Both the position numbers and the translations under genes were made by a program. Positions 42,619 to 51,699 of a stretch of 64,000 nt of DNA are shown here, piece by piece. Under the pieces are notes generated by a model. It worked only from the letters and a program-made list of their open reading frames with translations, ran no database searches and was not told the DNA's origin. Position 1 is the first letter of the stretch, and the number at the start of each line of letters is the position of its first letter. Source of the stretch: Nocardia macrotermitis (GTDB taxonomy: Bacteria; Actinomycetota; Actinomycetes; Mycobacteriales; Mycobacteriaceae); the NCBI RefSeq assembly GCF_009604405.1, contig NZ_WEGK01000012.1, positions 62,001 through 126,000 of the forward strand. Reading direction: 5' to 3'.

Positions 42619-44244
42619 TCAACGCACGAATTGTGTTGCGCGGTCGGCGATATCGAGTACGGACTGCGGCAGCACGCCGAATACGAGCGTCGCGGCGGCG
42701 GTGAGCGCGACCACCGTGCTGGTGATCGGCGGGGTCACGATCTGCGGCGCGTCCTCGGGCGGATCGGTGAAGAACATCAGCACGATGACGCGGATGTAGA
42801 AGTAGGCCGCGATCGCGCTGCACACCACGCCCACGATCACCAGCCACGAATAGCCACCGGTCGCCGCGGCCTGGAACACCGCGAACTTGCTGACGAATCC
42901 GCTGGTCAGCGGAATACCGGCGAACGAGAGCAGGAACAGCGCGAAAATCGAGGCGAGCCACGGGGATCGGCGGCCCAGCCCGGCCCACGCCGACATCGCG
43001 GTGGCCTCCTCACCGACCCGGTCACGCACCAGCGTCACCACCGCGAACGCGCCGGTCGTGCTCAGACCGTAGGCGATGAGATAGAACAGCACCGAGGACA
43101 CACCTTCACGATTCGCTGCGACGAGCGCGACCAGGATGAATCCGGCGTGCGCGACCGAGGAGTAGGCGAGCATGCGTTTCACATCGCTCTGGGTGATCGC
43201 CATGACCGCGCCGACCGCCATGGTCGCCACCGCGACCGCGGCCAGGATCGGCCGCCACGTCTCGCCCAGGCCCGGCACCGCGACCATCAGGACCCGCAGC
43301 AGCGCGCCGACCGCGGCGATCTTGGTGCCCGCGGCCATGAACGCGGTCACCGAGGTCGGCGCGCCCTGGTACACATCGGGCACCCAGGACTGGAACGGCA
43401 CCGCGCCGATCTTGAACAGCAGCCCGACCGCGAGCATCGCGAGTCCCAGTACCGCAAGGGTTTTCGAGCCGGTATCGCGGCTCAGTGCGTCGGCGATGCC
43501 CGCGAAACGCACGGTCCCGGCGTAGCCGTACAGCAGCGCCATCCCGTACAGGAAGAACGCGGAGGAGAACGCGCCCAGCAGGAAGTACTTCAGCGCCGCC
43601 TCCTGCGAGAGCAGCCTGCGTCGCCGCGCCAGCCCGCACAGCAGATACAGCGGCAGCGAGAGCACCTCGAGTGCCACGAACGCGGTCAGCAGATCGTTCG
43701 AGGCCGGGAACAGCATGAGCCCGCCGACGGCGAACAGCGCCAGCGGGAACACCTCGGTGGTGGTGATTCCCGCACGCGCGGCGGCGATTTCGTCGGAACT
43801 GCCCGGCGTCGCGGAGGCCTGCGGGGTGAACGCGTCCACCGGCACACGTGCCCCGGCGGCCAGTGCCGCACTGCGACTCCAGGTGCCCGGACCTTCGCGC
43901 CGCGTGCGCCCCAGACGCGGTTCGATACCGCGTTCGGCCATGAGCGCCATCCCGAACAACGCGGTCACCAAGATCGTGCCCTGCAGGACGAGGGTGACGT
44001 TGTCGATGGCGACCGCTCCGACCACCGCGGTGCTGTGCGTGCCCGCGAGTGAGATCACCATGACCAGTGCGACCACGATCCCGGCCGCACCCAGCAGCAG
44101 TTGCAGCCCGTAGCGCCAGGCGCGCGGCGCGAACGCGTCCACCAGCACCGCGACGAGGGCGGCGCCGAAGACGATCAGCATCGGTGACAGCTCCCGGTAT
44201 TCGATCGAGGGGGCCGGAATCGATGCGGCGAGAAGGGAATTCAC
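42619..44244 (-). CDS. nuoN: NADH-quinone oxidoreductase subunit N
   Basis: This 541-residue antiporter-like membrane subunit has many TM helices and conserved patterns such as KYFLLGAFSSAFFLYGMALL, FKIGAVPFQSWVPDVYQGAP (the Lys/His helix) and LAYSSVAHAGFILVALVA. It takes part in proton pumping. The GTG start overlaps the nuoM stop (GTGA), so translation is coupled. Its stop is 11 bp before the VOC start. Confidence 0.95.
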   Translation of the reverse strand: MNSLLAASIPAPSIEYRELSPMLIVFGAALVAVLVDAFAPRAWRYGLQLLLGAAGIVVALVMVISLAGTHSTAVVGAVAIDNVTLVLQGTILVTALFGMALMAERGIEPRLGRTRREGPGTWSRSAALAAGARVPVDAFTPQASATPGSSDEIAAARAGITTTEVFPLALFAVGGLMLFPASNDLLTAFVALEVLSLPLYLLCGLARRRRLLSQEAALKYFLLGAFSSAFFLYGMALLYGYAGTVRFAGIADALSRDTGSKTLAVLGLAMLAVGLLFKIGAVPFQSWVPDVYQGAPTSVTAFMAAGTKIAAVGALLRVLMVAVPGLGETWRPILAAVAVATMAVGAVMAITQSDVKRMLAYSSVAHAGFILVALVAANREGVSSVLFYLIAYGLSTTGAFAVVTLVRDRVGEEATAMSAWAGLGRRSPWLASIFALFLLSFAGIPLTSGFVSKFAVFQAAATGGYSWLVIVGVVCSAIAAYFYIRVIVLMFFTDPPEDAPQIVTPPITSTVVALTAAATLVFGVLPQSVLDIADRATQFVR

Positions 44245-45914
44245 GGGTGTGTACCTCCGTTGGCTGCGCCCGGACCGGTGACGGCGTGTACGGTGCCGGA
44301 CGGTTCGGAACCTCCGGCAACTGGCCTGTGCTCGGCGTTGACCTGCGGTACCGCGGGCGCGGGATCGTGTGCGCCGATCGTGCTGAGGGTGCCCGCGACG
44401 GCCGGATCGATCCGGTCCAGCAGCGGTTTCGGATACGCGCCCAGGAACAGCAGCGCGGCGATCAGCGGCGCCACGACCACGAGTTCACGCGCTCGCAGAT
44501 CGTGCACGCCTTCGTTGCCCTCCTTCACCGGGCCGGTCATCATCCGCTGGTACATCCACAGCACGTACAGCGCGGCGAGCACCAGCGCGCTGGTGGCGCA
44601 GATCGCCGCGACCGGGTAGCGGGTGAATGTGCCCACCAGGACCAGGAATTCGCTGACGAACGGCGCGAGACCCGGCAGTGACAGCGTGGCCAGTCCCGCG
44701 ATCAGGAACGTCCCGGCCAGGATCGGCGCGACCTTCTGCACTCCACCGAATTCGGCGATGAGGCGAGTTCCCCTGCGCGAGACCAGGAATCCGGCGATCA
44801 GGAACAGTGCGGCGGTGGAGATGCCGTGGTTGACCATGTAGAGCGTTGCGCCCGAACCACTCTGGTTGGTCATGGCGAAGATGCCCAGGATGATGAAGCC
44901 GAAGTGCGAGATCGAGGTGTAGGCGATCAGGCGCATCACGTCGCGCTGTCCGATCGCCACGATCGCGCCGTAGACGATCCCGACCACCGCGAGCACGCTG
45001 ATCAGCGGCGCATAGGTTTTCGCGGCGTGCGGGAACAGCAGCAGGCAGTACCGCAGCATGCCGAAGGTGCCGACCTTGTCGACCACCGCCATCATCAGCA
45101 CCGCGCTCGACGGCGTCGCCGAGACCGCCGCCCCGGGCAGCCAGGTGTGCAGCGGCCACAGCGGAGCCTTGACCGCGAAGGCGAACATGAACCCGAGGAA
45201 CAGCGCGTTGAGCACGGCGGGCCCCGCGCCGAGATGTCCGGTCGCCGCGGCTTGCACGACCGCACGCAGATCGAAAGTGCCTCCGGCCCCGCCCAGATGC
45301 TGCCGGGCGGTCAGCACGTACAGTCCGATCACCGCGGCGAGCATGATCAATCCGCCGAACAGGTTGTACAGCAGGAATTTCACCGCCGCGCGCGAGCGGG
45401 TCCGGCGCAGTTCGGGGTTGGCGTGCGGCCCGAATCCGCCGATGAGGAAGTACATCGGGATCAGCATGACCTCGAAGAACACGTAGAACAGCAGGATGTC
45501 CAGCGAGACGAACGAGACCAGCACCATCGACTCGACCACCAGCGTCAGCGCCACATAGATGTGCGCCACCCGCCGCCCGCCGCCGACCTCGTCCTCATCG
45601 CGCCACCCCGCCAGGATCAGCAGCGGCACCAGCCCCGCGGTCAGCAACACCAGCGCCAGCGCGATCCCGTCGAGCCCGAGGGTGTACCCCGCCCCGAAAG
45701 CCGGTATCCACCGGTGCGATTCGACCATCTGATACTGCGCCCCACCCGGCGTGAACCGCGCCGCGATGACGATCGCGACCACCAGCGTCGCCACCGCCAC
45801 CACCAACCCGGTCGCCCGCGCGGCGGTCCGCCAGGCGCGCGGCACCGCCACCACGACCACCGCACCGACCAACGGCAGCACCCACAGGGTGGTCAGCCAG
45901 GGAAAGCCGTTCAT
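44241..45914 (-). CDS. nuoM: NADH-quinone oxidoreductase subunit M
   Basis: The 557-residue antiporter-like subunit contains AFAVKAPLWPLHTWLPGAAV, LMMAVVDKVGTFGMLRYCLL and LIAYTSISHFGFIILGIFAM. ATG 45914 has GGAGAAGG upstream; the longer frame is not conserved. A 400-bp spacer separates it from nuoL, spanned by an open frame that overlaps both genes. Confidence 0.95.
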   Translation of the reverse strand: MNGFPWLTTLWVLPLVGAVVVVAVPRAWRTAARATGLVVAVATLVVAIVIAARFTPGGAQYQMVESHRWIPAFGAGYTLGLDGIALALVLLTAGLVPLLILAGWRDEDEVGGGRRVAHIYVALTLVVESMVLVSFVSLDILLFYVFFEVMLIPMYFLIGGFGPHANPELRRTRSRAAVKFLLYNLFGGLIMLAAVIGLYVLTARQHLGGAGGTFDLRAVVQAAATGHLGAGPAVLNALFLGFMFAFAVKAPLWPLHTWLPGAAVSATPSSAVLMMAVVDKVGTFGMLRYCLLLFPHAAKTYAPLISVLAVVGIVYGAIVAIGQRDVMRLIAYTSISHFGFIILGIFAMTNQSGSGATLYMVNHGISTAALFLIAGFLVSRRGTRLIAEFGGVQKVAPILAGTFLIAGLATLSLPGLAPFVSEFLVLVGTFTRYPVAAICATSALVLAALYVLWMYQRMMTGPVKEGNEGVHDLRARELVVVAPLIAALLFLGAYPKPLLDRIDPAVAGTLSTIGAHDPAPAVPQVNAEHRPVAGGSEPSGTVHAVTGPGAANGGTHP

Positions 45915-46318
45915 CGCACCCGCCGCCTTCTCCTCGCTGGATCGGCATCGGGGACGCCGAGGATGACAGTTCCCATCACTTGCCCTTCTGCGATGCCGCG
46001 ATGACGCGGTCTGTCCAGTCCTGTCCAGCGCGTCTCCACGGCATCGGTGGCGACGGGACAGGCGCTGCACGGTCGCACCCGGGCGCCCACGAAACCGTCT
46101 CGTGCCCAGGCGATTCCGGCCGATCGGTCACCGGGATGGCCGTGCACCGACAGTTCCGGAACGCTCATCTCGCCATCGCCGCGAATATGTGGACACCCAC
46201 CAGGCCCGCACCAGCGGTCGCCGGTGGCATACGTACCGGTGAATGCCGACAGTGCCCAACGGGTCCCGATCGAAGTACGGTCTACGCACGTTGCGTCGGC
46301 AGCTACACGAGCGCTCAT
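45911..46318 (-). other. Spacer-filling open frame between nuoL and nuoM (135 codons)
   Basis: An open frame starts with ATG overlapping the nuoL stop (ATGA) and ends with TGA overlapping the nuoM ATG (ATGA). The sequence (for example VDRTSIGTRWALSAFTGTYA, GDRSAGIAWARDGFVGARVR) matches no family. It may be read for translational coupling only, or the open state may be chance in high-GC DNA. Confidence 0.25.
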
Positions 46319-48204
46319 ATGAAGCTCACCGCCAAGAGTGCCACGACGACCAGCGCTGCTCCGGCGAACATGGACAGGGCATACGAGCGGACGAAACCTG
46401 TTTGTACGCGGCGGATTCGAGTGGAGACGGCGTCGATGACGGTGGCGGTGGAGTTGACCAGGCCGTCGATGCCGCGGGTGTCGAGGAATACCAGTGAGCG
46501 GGTCAGGCGTGCGCCGGGGCGCATGAACGCGGCCTCGTTGAGTGCGTCGCCGTACAGGTCGCGACGCGCGGCGACGGTGAGCGCGGTGACCTCCGCGGGC
46601 GCGGTCTCGGGGACGGGACGTTGCCCGTACTGGCGGTAGGCGACCGCCACACCGGCCGCGACGACGAGCAGCGCGAGCACCGTGATCACCCAGGACGGCA
46701 TGCCGCCCTCGGAATGTTTGTGTCCGACAACGGGTTCGAGCCAGTTCTGGAGCGAGGACCCGAACACGAACACGCCGCCGGAGAACACCGAGCCCAGCGC
46801 GAGCACGATCATCGGGCCGGTCATCGAGGCGGGGGATTCGTGCGGGTGGGTGTCGGGCCGCCAGCGACGTTCCCCGAAGAACGTCAGCAGCATCACCCGG
46901 GTCATGTAGAACGCGGTGATCCCCGCGCCCAGCAGTGCCGCGACGCCGAGGGTGACCCCGCTCGCGCCGCCGTATCCGAACGCGGCCTCGATGATGTGGT
47001 CCTTGGAGAAGAATCCCGCGAACGGCGGCACCCCGATGATGGCCAGATAGCCCAGGCCGAAGGTGACGAACGTGATCGGCATGAGCACCCGCAGCCCGCC
47101 GTAGCGGCGCATATCGGTTTCCTCGTTCATCGCGTGCATGACCGATCCGGCGCCGAGGAACAGCCCGGCCTTGAAGAAGCCGTGGGTGAGCAGATGCATG
47201 ATCGCCACCGCGTATCCGGCCGGGCCCAGTCCCGCGGCCAGGATCATGTAGCCGATCTGGCTCATGGTGGAGGCGGCCAGGGCCTTCTTGATGTCGTCCT
47301 TGGCGCAGCCGATGATCGCGCCGAACAGCAGGGTGACCGCGCCGACGATCAGCACGCCCGCGCGAGCGCCGGGTGCCAGGTCGAAGATCGCGTGCGAACG
47401 CGCGATCAGATAGACGCCGGCGGTGACCATGGTCGCGGCGTGGATCAGCGCCGACACCGGTGTCGGGCCCTCCATCGCGTCGCCGAGCCAGGACTGCAAC
47501 GGCACCTGCGCGGATTTACCGCACGCGCCCAGCAGCAGGAGCAGCCCGATCGCGGTGAGCGTGCCCTGCCCGGCATGCGGCGCCCCGGCGAACACCTGCC
47601 CGAAATCCAGCGACCCGAAGGTGGCGAACATGACGAACAACGCGATCGCCAGACCCATGTCGCCGACCCGGTTGACCACGAACGCCTTCTTGGCCGCGGT
47701 CGCCGCCGAGGGTTTGTGATACCAGAACCCGATCAGCAGGTACGACGCCAGACCGACGCCCTCCCAGCCGAGATACAGCACCAGGTAGTTGCCCGCCATG
47801 ACCAGCACCAGCATCGCGGCCAGGAACAGATTCAGGTAGGCGAAGAACCGCCGCCGCCCCGGATCGTGCGCCATGTAGCCGACCGAGTACAGGTGGATCA
47901 GCGAGCCGACGCCGGTGATCAGCAGCGCGAAGCAGATCGAGAGCTGATCGAGTTGCAGGGTGAACTGCACCTGGAGCGCGGCCGCGGGGGCCCAGGTGAA
48001 GAAGTCGTGGTGGATCGCGCGGGTGGCGTCCGAGCGGCCGAGCATATCGGCGAAGGCCCACACCGCGATCGCGAACGAGCCGAGCGCGGCGAGCAGGCCC
48101 AGCCAGTGTCCCCAGGCGTCGGATATCCGGCCCGCCAGCAGCAGGATCACCGCGCCGGCCAGGGGAAGCGCGGGCAGCAGCCACAGCATCTGCGTGGTAT
48201 CCAT
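46315..48204 (-). CDS. nuoL: NADH-quinone oxidoreductase subunit L
   Basis: This 629-residue antiporter-like subunit carries the typical LGWEGVGLASYLLIGFWYHK, CGKSAQVPLQSWLGDAMEGP, AATMVTAGVYLIARSHAIFD and KALAASTMSQIGYMILAAGL, and a long C-terminal amphipathic/TM extension. ATG 48204 follows the nuoK stop by one base. It is followed by a 400-bp spacer before nuoM. Confidence 0.96.
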   Translation of the reverse strand: MDTTQMLWLLPALPLAGAVILLLAGRISDAWGHWLGLLAALGSFAIAVWAFADMLGRSDATRAIHHDFFTWAPAAALQVQFTLQLDQLSICFALLITGVGSLIHLYSVGYMAHDPGRRRFFAYLNLFLAAMLVLVMAGNYLVLYLGWEGVGLASYLLIGFWYHKPSAATAAKKAFVVNRVGDMGLAIALFVMFATFGSLDFGQVFAGAPHAGQGTLTAIGLLLLLGACGKSAQVPLQSWLGDAMEGPTPVSALIHAATMVTAGVYLIARSHAIFDLAPGARAGVLIVGAVTLLFGAIIGCAKDDIKKALAASTMSQIGYMILAAGLGPAGYAVAIMHLLTHGFFKAGLFLGAGSVMHAMNEETDMRRYGGLRVLMPITFVTFGLGYLAIIGVPPFAGFFSKDHIIEAAFGYGGASGVTLGVAALLGAGITAFYMTRVMLLTFFGERRWRPDTHPHESPASMTGPMIVLALGSVFSGGVFVFGSSLQNWLEPVVGHKHSEGGMPSWVITVLALLVVAAGVAVAYRQYGQRPVPETAPAEVTALTVAARRDLYGDALNEAAFMRPGARLTRSLVFLDTRGIDGLVNSTATVIDAVSTRIRRVQTGFVRSYALSMFAGAALVVVALLAVSFI

Positions 48205-48205
48205 A

Positions 48206-48505
48206 TCAGTACTTCAGCAGGTTGGCGTCGTCGACCGAGGTCGAGCGGCGGGCGCGGAAGATGGTCATGATGATGGCCAGGCCGATGACGACCTCGGCCG
48301 CGGCCACCACCATCGTGAAGAACGCGAACACGTGCCCGTCGAGGTCGGCGTGGATGCGGGCGAAGGTGACGAAGGCGAGGTTCACCGCGTTGAGCATCAG
48401 CTCGATGCACATGAACACCACGATCGCGTTGCGCCGCACCAGCACTCCGGCCGCGCCGATGGTGAACAGCAGGGCCGAGAGGTACAGATAGTTGTCGGGA
48501 TTCAC
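48206..48505 (-). CDS. nuoK: NADH-quinone oxidoreductase subunit K
   Basis: The 99-residue, three-helix subunit has the conserved charged helix IVVFMCIELMLNAVNLAFV and a second glutamate in VVAAAEVVIGLAIIMTIF. GTG 48505 is the start, 17 bp after the nuoJ stop. Confidence 0.95.
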   Translation of the reverse strand: MNPDNYLYLSALLFTIGAAGVLVRRNAIVVFMCIELMLNAVNLAFVTFARIHADLDGHVFAFFTMVVAAAEVVIGLAIIMTIFRARRSTSVDDANLLKY

Positions 48506-48522
48506 CGCAGAGCCTTTCTGCT

Positions 48523-49404
48523 TCAGCCGTGCGTGGGGTCGTCGGTACCCGAGCCGTCGCGGGTTCCGTTGGGGGCGTTGTCATCCGGGGAGTTCGGGGT
48601 GCTCGTGCCGACGCCGATGACCGCGGCCTCGGTGTGCGCGCGGTGGCGGCGGTGCCGCAGCACGGTGCTGACCGACAGTTCGGCGAACGAGCCGTCGGGC
48701 AGGCGGGCCGGGATGTCGACCGCGTTGTGCCGGGCGTAGACGCCCGGGGTGGGCAGCGGGGTGACCCGATCCCCTTGGCGCACACGGCGTTGCGACATCT
48801 CGCGCTGATCGGTGCGCGGCCCGAAGTGTTCGCGATGGGCCAGGACCATCGCGCCGATGGTGGCGGTGATCAGCAGGGCGCCGGTGAGTTCGAACGCCCA
48901 CACGTACCGTATGAAGATCAGTTCGGCGAGTTGGTTGATGGTGTCCTGTCCGAAGCCCGGTCCGGTGTGCGCGACCGAATGCTGGTGCATGCCACGGGCG
49001 ATGGCGGCGATGAGGATCAGCCCGAAGCCGACGCCGACGATCAGCACCGCGATCCGGTGTCCGCGCAGGGTTTCGCGCAACGATTCGGAGGAGTCGACGC
49101 CGACGAGCATCAGCACGAACAGGAACAGCATCATCACCGCGCCGGTGTAGACCACGATCTGCACCACGCCCAGGAACAGCGCGTTCTCGGCGATGTAGAA
49201 CACCGACAGCGTGATCATGGTGCCCGCCAGGCACATTGCCGCGTGCACGGCCTTGCGGGCACACACCATCCCGATCGCGCCGACGACAGCGACCACGGCC
49301 AGCACCCAGAACAGCACCGCCTCACCGGTCGAGGTGCGCGTCGCGGTCTCGGCCAGCGGCATCTGCTGCGCGGCCGAGACCACTTGTGTCGCGACGAATG
49401 TCAT
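48523..49404 (-). CDS. nuoJ: NADH-quinone oxidoreductase subunit J
   Basis: The 293-residue protein has five TM helices with the conserved FLGVVQIVVYTGAVMMLFLF. Its actinobacterial C-terminal extension is polar and of low conservation (from about residue 205). ATG 49404 has AAGGAGG-like sequence upstream. A 220-bp spacer separates it from the nuoHI frame; see the spacer ORF at 49401-49628. Confidence 0.95.
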   Translation of the reverse strand: MTFVATQVVSAAQQMPLAETATRTSTGEAVLFWVLAVVAVVGAIGMVCARKAVHAAMCLAGTMITLSVFYIAENALFLGVVQIVVYTGAVMMLFLFVLMLVGVDSSESLRETLRGHRIAVLIVGVGFGLILIAAIARGMHQHSVAHTGPGFGQDTINQLAELIFIRYVWAFELTGALLITATIGAMVLAHREHFGPRTDQREMSQRRVRQGDRVTPLPTPGVYARHNAVDIPARLPDGSFAELSVSTVLRHRRHRAHTEAAVIGVGTSTPNSPDDNAPNGTRDGSGTDDPTHG

Positions 49405-49628
49405 TTTCGGCCTCCTTCGGTACCGATCTGCCTCGCGACCGGGGCGTCACGATGCTCGCGGTGCGATCGGGCGACGGCTTCCGGAGCGCGGGATCCGGTC
49501 CGGACGACGAGTGCAACGGGTCGATCCGGGCGCGATACGCAGTTCGTCGAAGCGGCGGAGGCGAGCGGCTCGGCCTTGGTCTCGAGGCGGCTTGCGTCGA
49601 GACCGCCGCGGCATCGTGCGGGGTTCAT
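49401..49628 (-). other. Spacer-filling open frame between nuoI part and nuoJ (75 codons)
   Basis: ATG 49628 overlaps the stop of the nuoHI frame (ATGA), and the TGA at 49401 overlaps the nuoJ ATG. Its third-position GC is about 72%, below the surrounding nuo genes, so it is not strongly coding-like. No homology is recognised (MNPARCRGGLDASRLETKAE). Confidence 0.25.
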
Positions 49629-51427
49629 CGCAACGCCCCTTCCGGATGCGGTTCGGATTCCTGGTTCGGATCCCGGCCCGCGGCAAGGGTTCCCAGGACG
49701 TCGATGGTGCCGAGGTAGTAGTCCTGTTCGGTGGTGTCGGGGATCATCGCGTGCGGCGGGAGGGTCATGCCGGGCTCGAGCGGGGCCAGCAGCCGGTCCT
49801 TCTCGTAGATCAGGTCGGCGCGGTTGTCGTCGGCGAGTTCGTATTCGTTGGTCATGGTGAGTGCGCGGGTGGGGCAGGCCTCGATGCACAGGCCGCAGCC
49901 GATGCAGCGCAGGTAGTTGATCTGGTACACGCGGCCGTAGCGTTCACCGGGGGAGAAGCGTTCGGTCTCGGTATTGTCCGCGCCCTCGACGTAGATCGCG
50001 TCCGCCGGGCACGCCCACGCGCACAGTTCGCAGCCGATGCACTTCTCCAGCCCGTCCGGGTGGCGGTTGAGCTGGTGGCGGCCGTGGTAGCGGGGTGCGG
50101 TGGGTTCCTTGACCTCCGGGTAGAACTCGGTGTTGGGCTTCTTGAACATGGTCAGGAAGGTGACCGCGAAGCCGCCGAACGGTTCGAGCAGGCCGGGTTT
50201 CGGGCCGGTCGCGGCAGGGGCGGTGGGCATCGGCGGGACCGGGAATCCGGCGTATTCGGTTGTGGCGGCGGATTCGGCGGGAGTGGGCCGGTCGTTGCCG
50301 CGGAGTCCGGCACGTACCACCGCGGCGAGCAGCAGCAGGGTGAGCACGATGCCGCCGATCACCAGACCAGCGGTCTGCACGTGATATCCGTTGTCCTGCA
50401 ACACCTTCAATGTAGCTACGACCATCACCCACAGCAGCGAGGCCGGAATCAGCAGCTTCCAGCCCAGATTCATGAACTGGTCATAGCGCAGCCGGGGCAG
50501 GGTGCCGCGCAGCCAGATGAACACGAACAGGAACACCCACACCTTCGCGGTGAACCACAGCAGCGGCCACCAGCCCGAATTCGCGCCCGCCCAGAGGTTC
50601 AGCGGGAACGGCGCGTGCCAGCCGCCGAAGAACAGTGTGGTGGCCAGCGCCGACACGGTGCCCATGTTGATGTACTCGGCCATCATGAACATCGCGAATT
50701 TCAGCGAGGAGTACTCGGTGTGGAAGCCGCCGACGAGTTCGCCCTCGGCCTCGGGCAGGTCGAACGGCGCGCGGTTGGTCTCACCGACCATCGAGACCGC
50801 GTAGATCACGAACGAGGGCAGCAGCAGGAAGACGTTCCAGGTGCCGAACTGGTGCGCGACGATGCCGGAAGTGGACATGGTGCCGGTCAGCAGGAACACC
50901 GCCGCGAAACAGGCGGCCATGGCGATCTCGTAGGAGATCACCTGCGCGGTCGACCGCAGCCCGCCCAGCAGCGGATACGTCGACCCCGACGCCCACCCGG
51001 CCAGCACGATCCCGTACACCCCGATCGAGGCCATGGCCAGGATGTACAGCACCCCGACGGGCATATCGGTCAGCTGCAACGGAGTGCGCGTGCCGAAGAA
51101 CGATACTTCGGGCCCGAACGGGATCACCGCGAACGCCATCACCGCCGGAATCAGCGAAATGACCGGTGCGAGAACGAATATCGGCTTGTCCACGATCGCC
51201 GGGACGATATCCTCCTTGAGGAGCATCTTCACCCCGTCCGCGATGGACTGCAACGTCCCGCCCGGCCCCACCCGATTCGGCCCCACCCGCATCTGCATGA
51301 ACGCCACGATCTTGCGCTCGGCATACACGCCCAGCATCGGAATCAGCAGCAGGAAGATGAAGATCGCGACGCATTTCACGACCACCAGCCACCACGGATC
51401 ATGCCCGAAGGCACCCAGATCGCTCAC
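49625..51427 (-). CDS. nuoHI: NuoH-NuoI fusion: complex I subunits H and I in one frame
   Basis: One uninterrupted 600-residue frame carries NuoH and NuoI. Residues about 1-385 are NuoH (quinone-site subunit, eight TM helices, FMQMRVGPNRVGPGGTLQSI, GETNRAPFDLPEAEGELVGG). A Pro-rich linker (about 385-412) follows, and residues 413-600 are NuoI with two 4Fe-4S clusters: C463/466/469/473 and C508/511/514/518. In relatives these are two separate proteins. No stop, ribosome-binding site or good start separates them here, though MPTAPAATGPKP offers a weak internal ATG. GTG 51427 starts the frame. It could be a real stop-loss fusion or a sequencing error. Confidence 0.85.
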   Translation of the reverse strand: MSDLGAFGHDPWWLVVVKCVAIFIFLLLIPMLGVYAERKIVAFMQMRVGPNRVGPGGTLQSIADGVKMLLKEDIVPAIVDKPIFVLAPVISLIPAVMAFAVIPFGPEVSFFGTRTPLQLTDMPVGVLYILAMASIGVYGIVLAGWASGSTYPLLGGLRSTAQVISYEIAMAACFAAVFLLTGTMSTSGIVAHQFGTWNVFLLLPSFVIYAVSMVGETNRAPFDLPEAEGELVGGFHTEYSSLKFAMFMMAEYINMGTVSALATTLFFGGWHAPFPLNLWAGANSGWWPLLWFTAKVWVFLFVFIWLRGTLPRLRYDQFMNLGWKLLIPASLLWVMVVATLKVLQDNGYHVQTAGLVIGGIVLTLLLLAAVVRAGLRGNDRPTPAESAATTEYAGFPVPPMPTAPAATGPKPGLLEPFGGFAVTFLTMFKKPNTEFYPEVKEPTAPRYHGRHQLNRHPDGLEKCIGCELCAWACPADAIYVEGADNTETERFSPGERYGRVYQINYLRCIGCGLCIEACPTRALTMTNEYELADDNRADLIYEKDRLLAPLEPGMTLPPHAMIPDTTEQDYYLGTIDVLGTLAAGRDPNQESEPHPEGALR

Positions 51428-51699
51428 GACCGAACCTCCTCAACACTCCGACGAGACAGCCGGGTCCTCGCGCCGCCCGGGTATTCGATCGCGGACACTG
51501 CCCTGCCCTCGCTGTCCGGTCCGAGCCCGGCCCGGTCGGGGCGTTGTCCGCTATCGGGCCGCACCGTGTCGTTGCCGTCCGGGCCGACACCAGGGTGGCG
51601 AGTAATGAAAGCCTCAGTGTACGAACAGGATTCGTGTTGGTGCCGGATGGTCACCGATTCTTGCGCGAGTGTGCGGCGTGGTGTCGCGAACTCAGTCAC
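51424..51699 (-). other. Spacer-filling open frame between nuoG and nuoH (91 codons)
   Basis: A GTG at 51699 overlaps the last 8 bp of nuoG, and the TGA at 51424 overlaps the nuoH GTG (GTGA). The product (for example MTEFATPRRTLAQESVTIRH) resembles nothing known. It is the third such bridge in this operon. Confidence 0.25.

Noticed and set aside
42631..44052. 473-codon plus-strand frame opposite nuoN
   Set aside because: Antisense shadow of nuoN; low-complexity Arg/His/Gly-rich translation.
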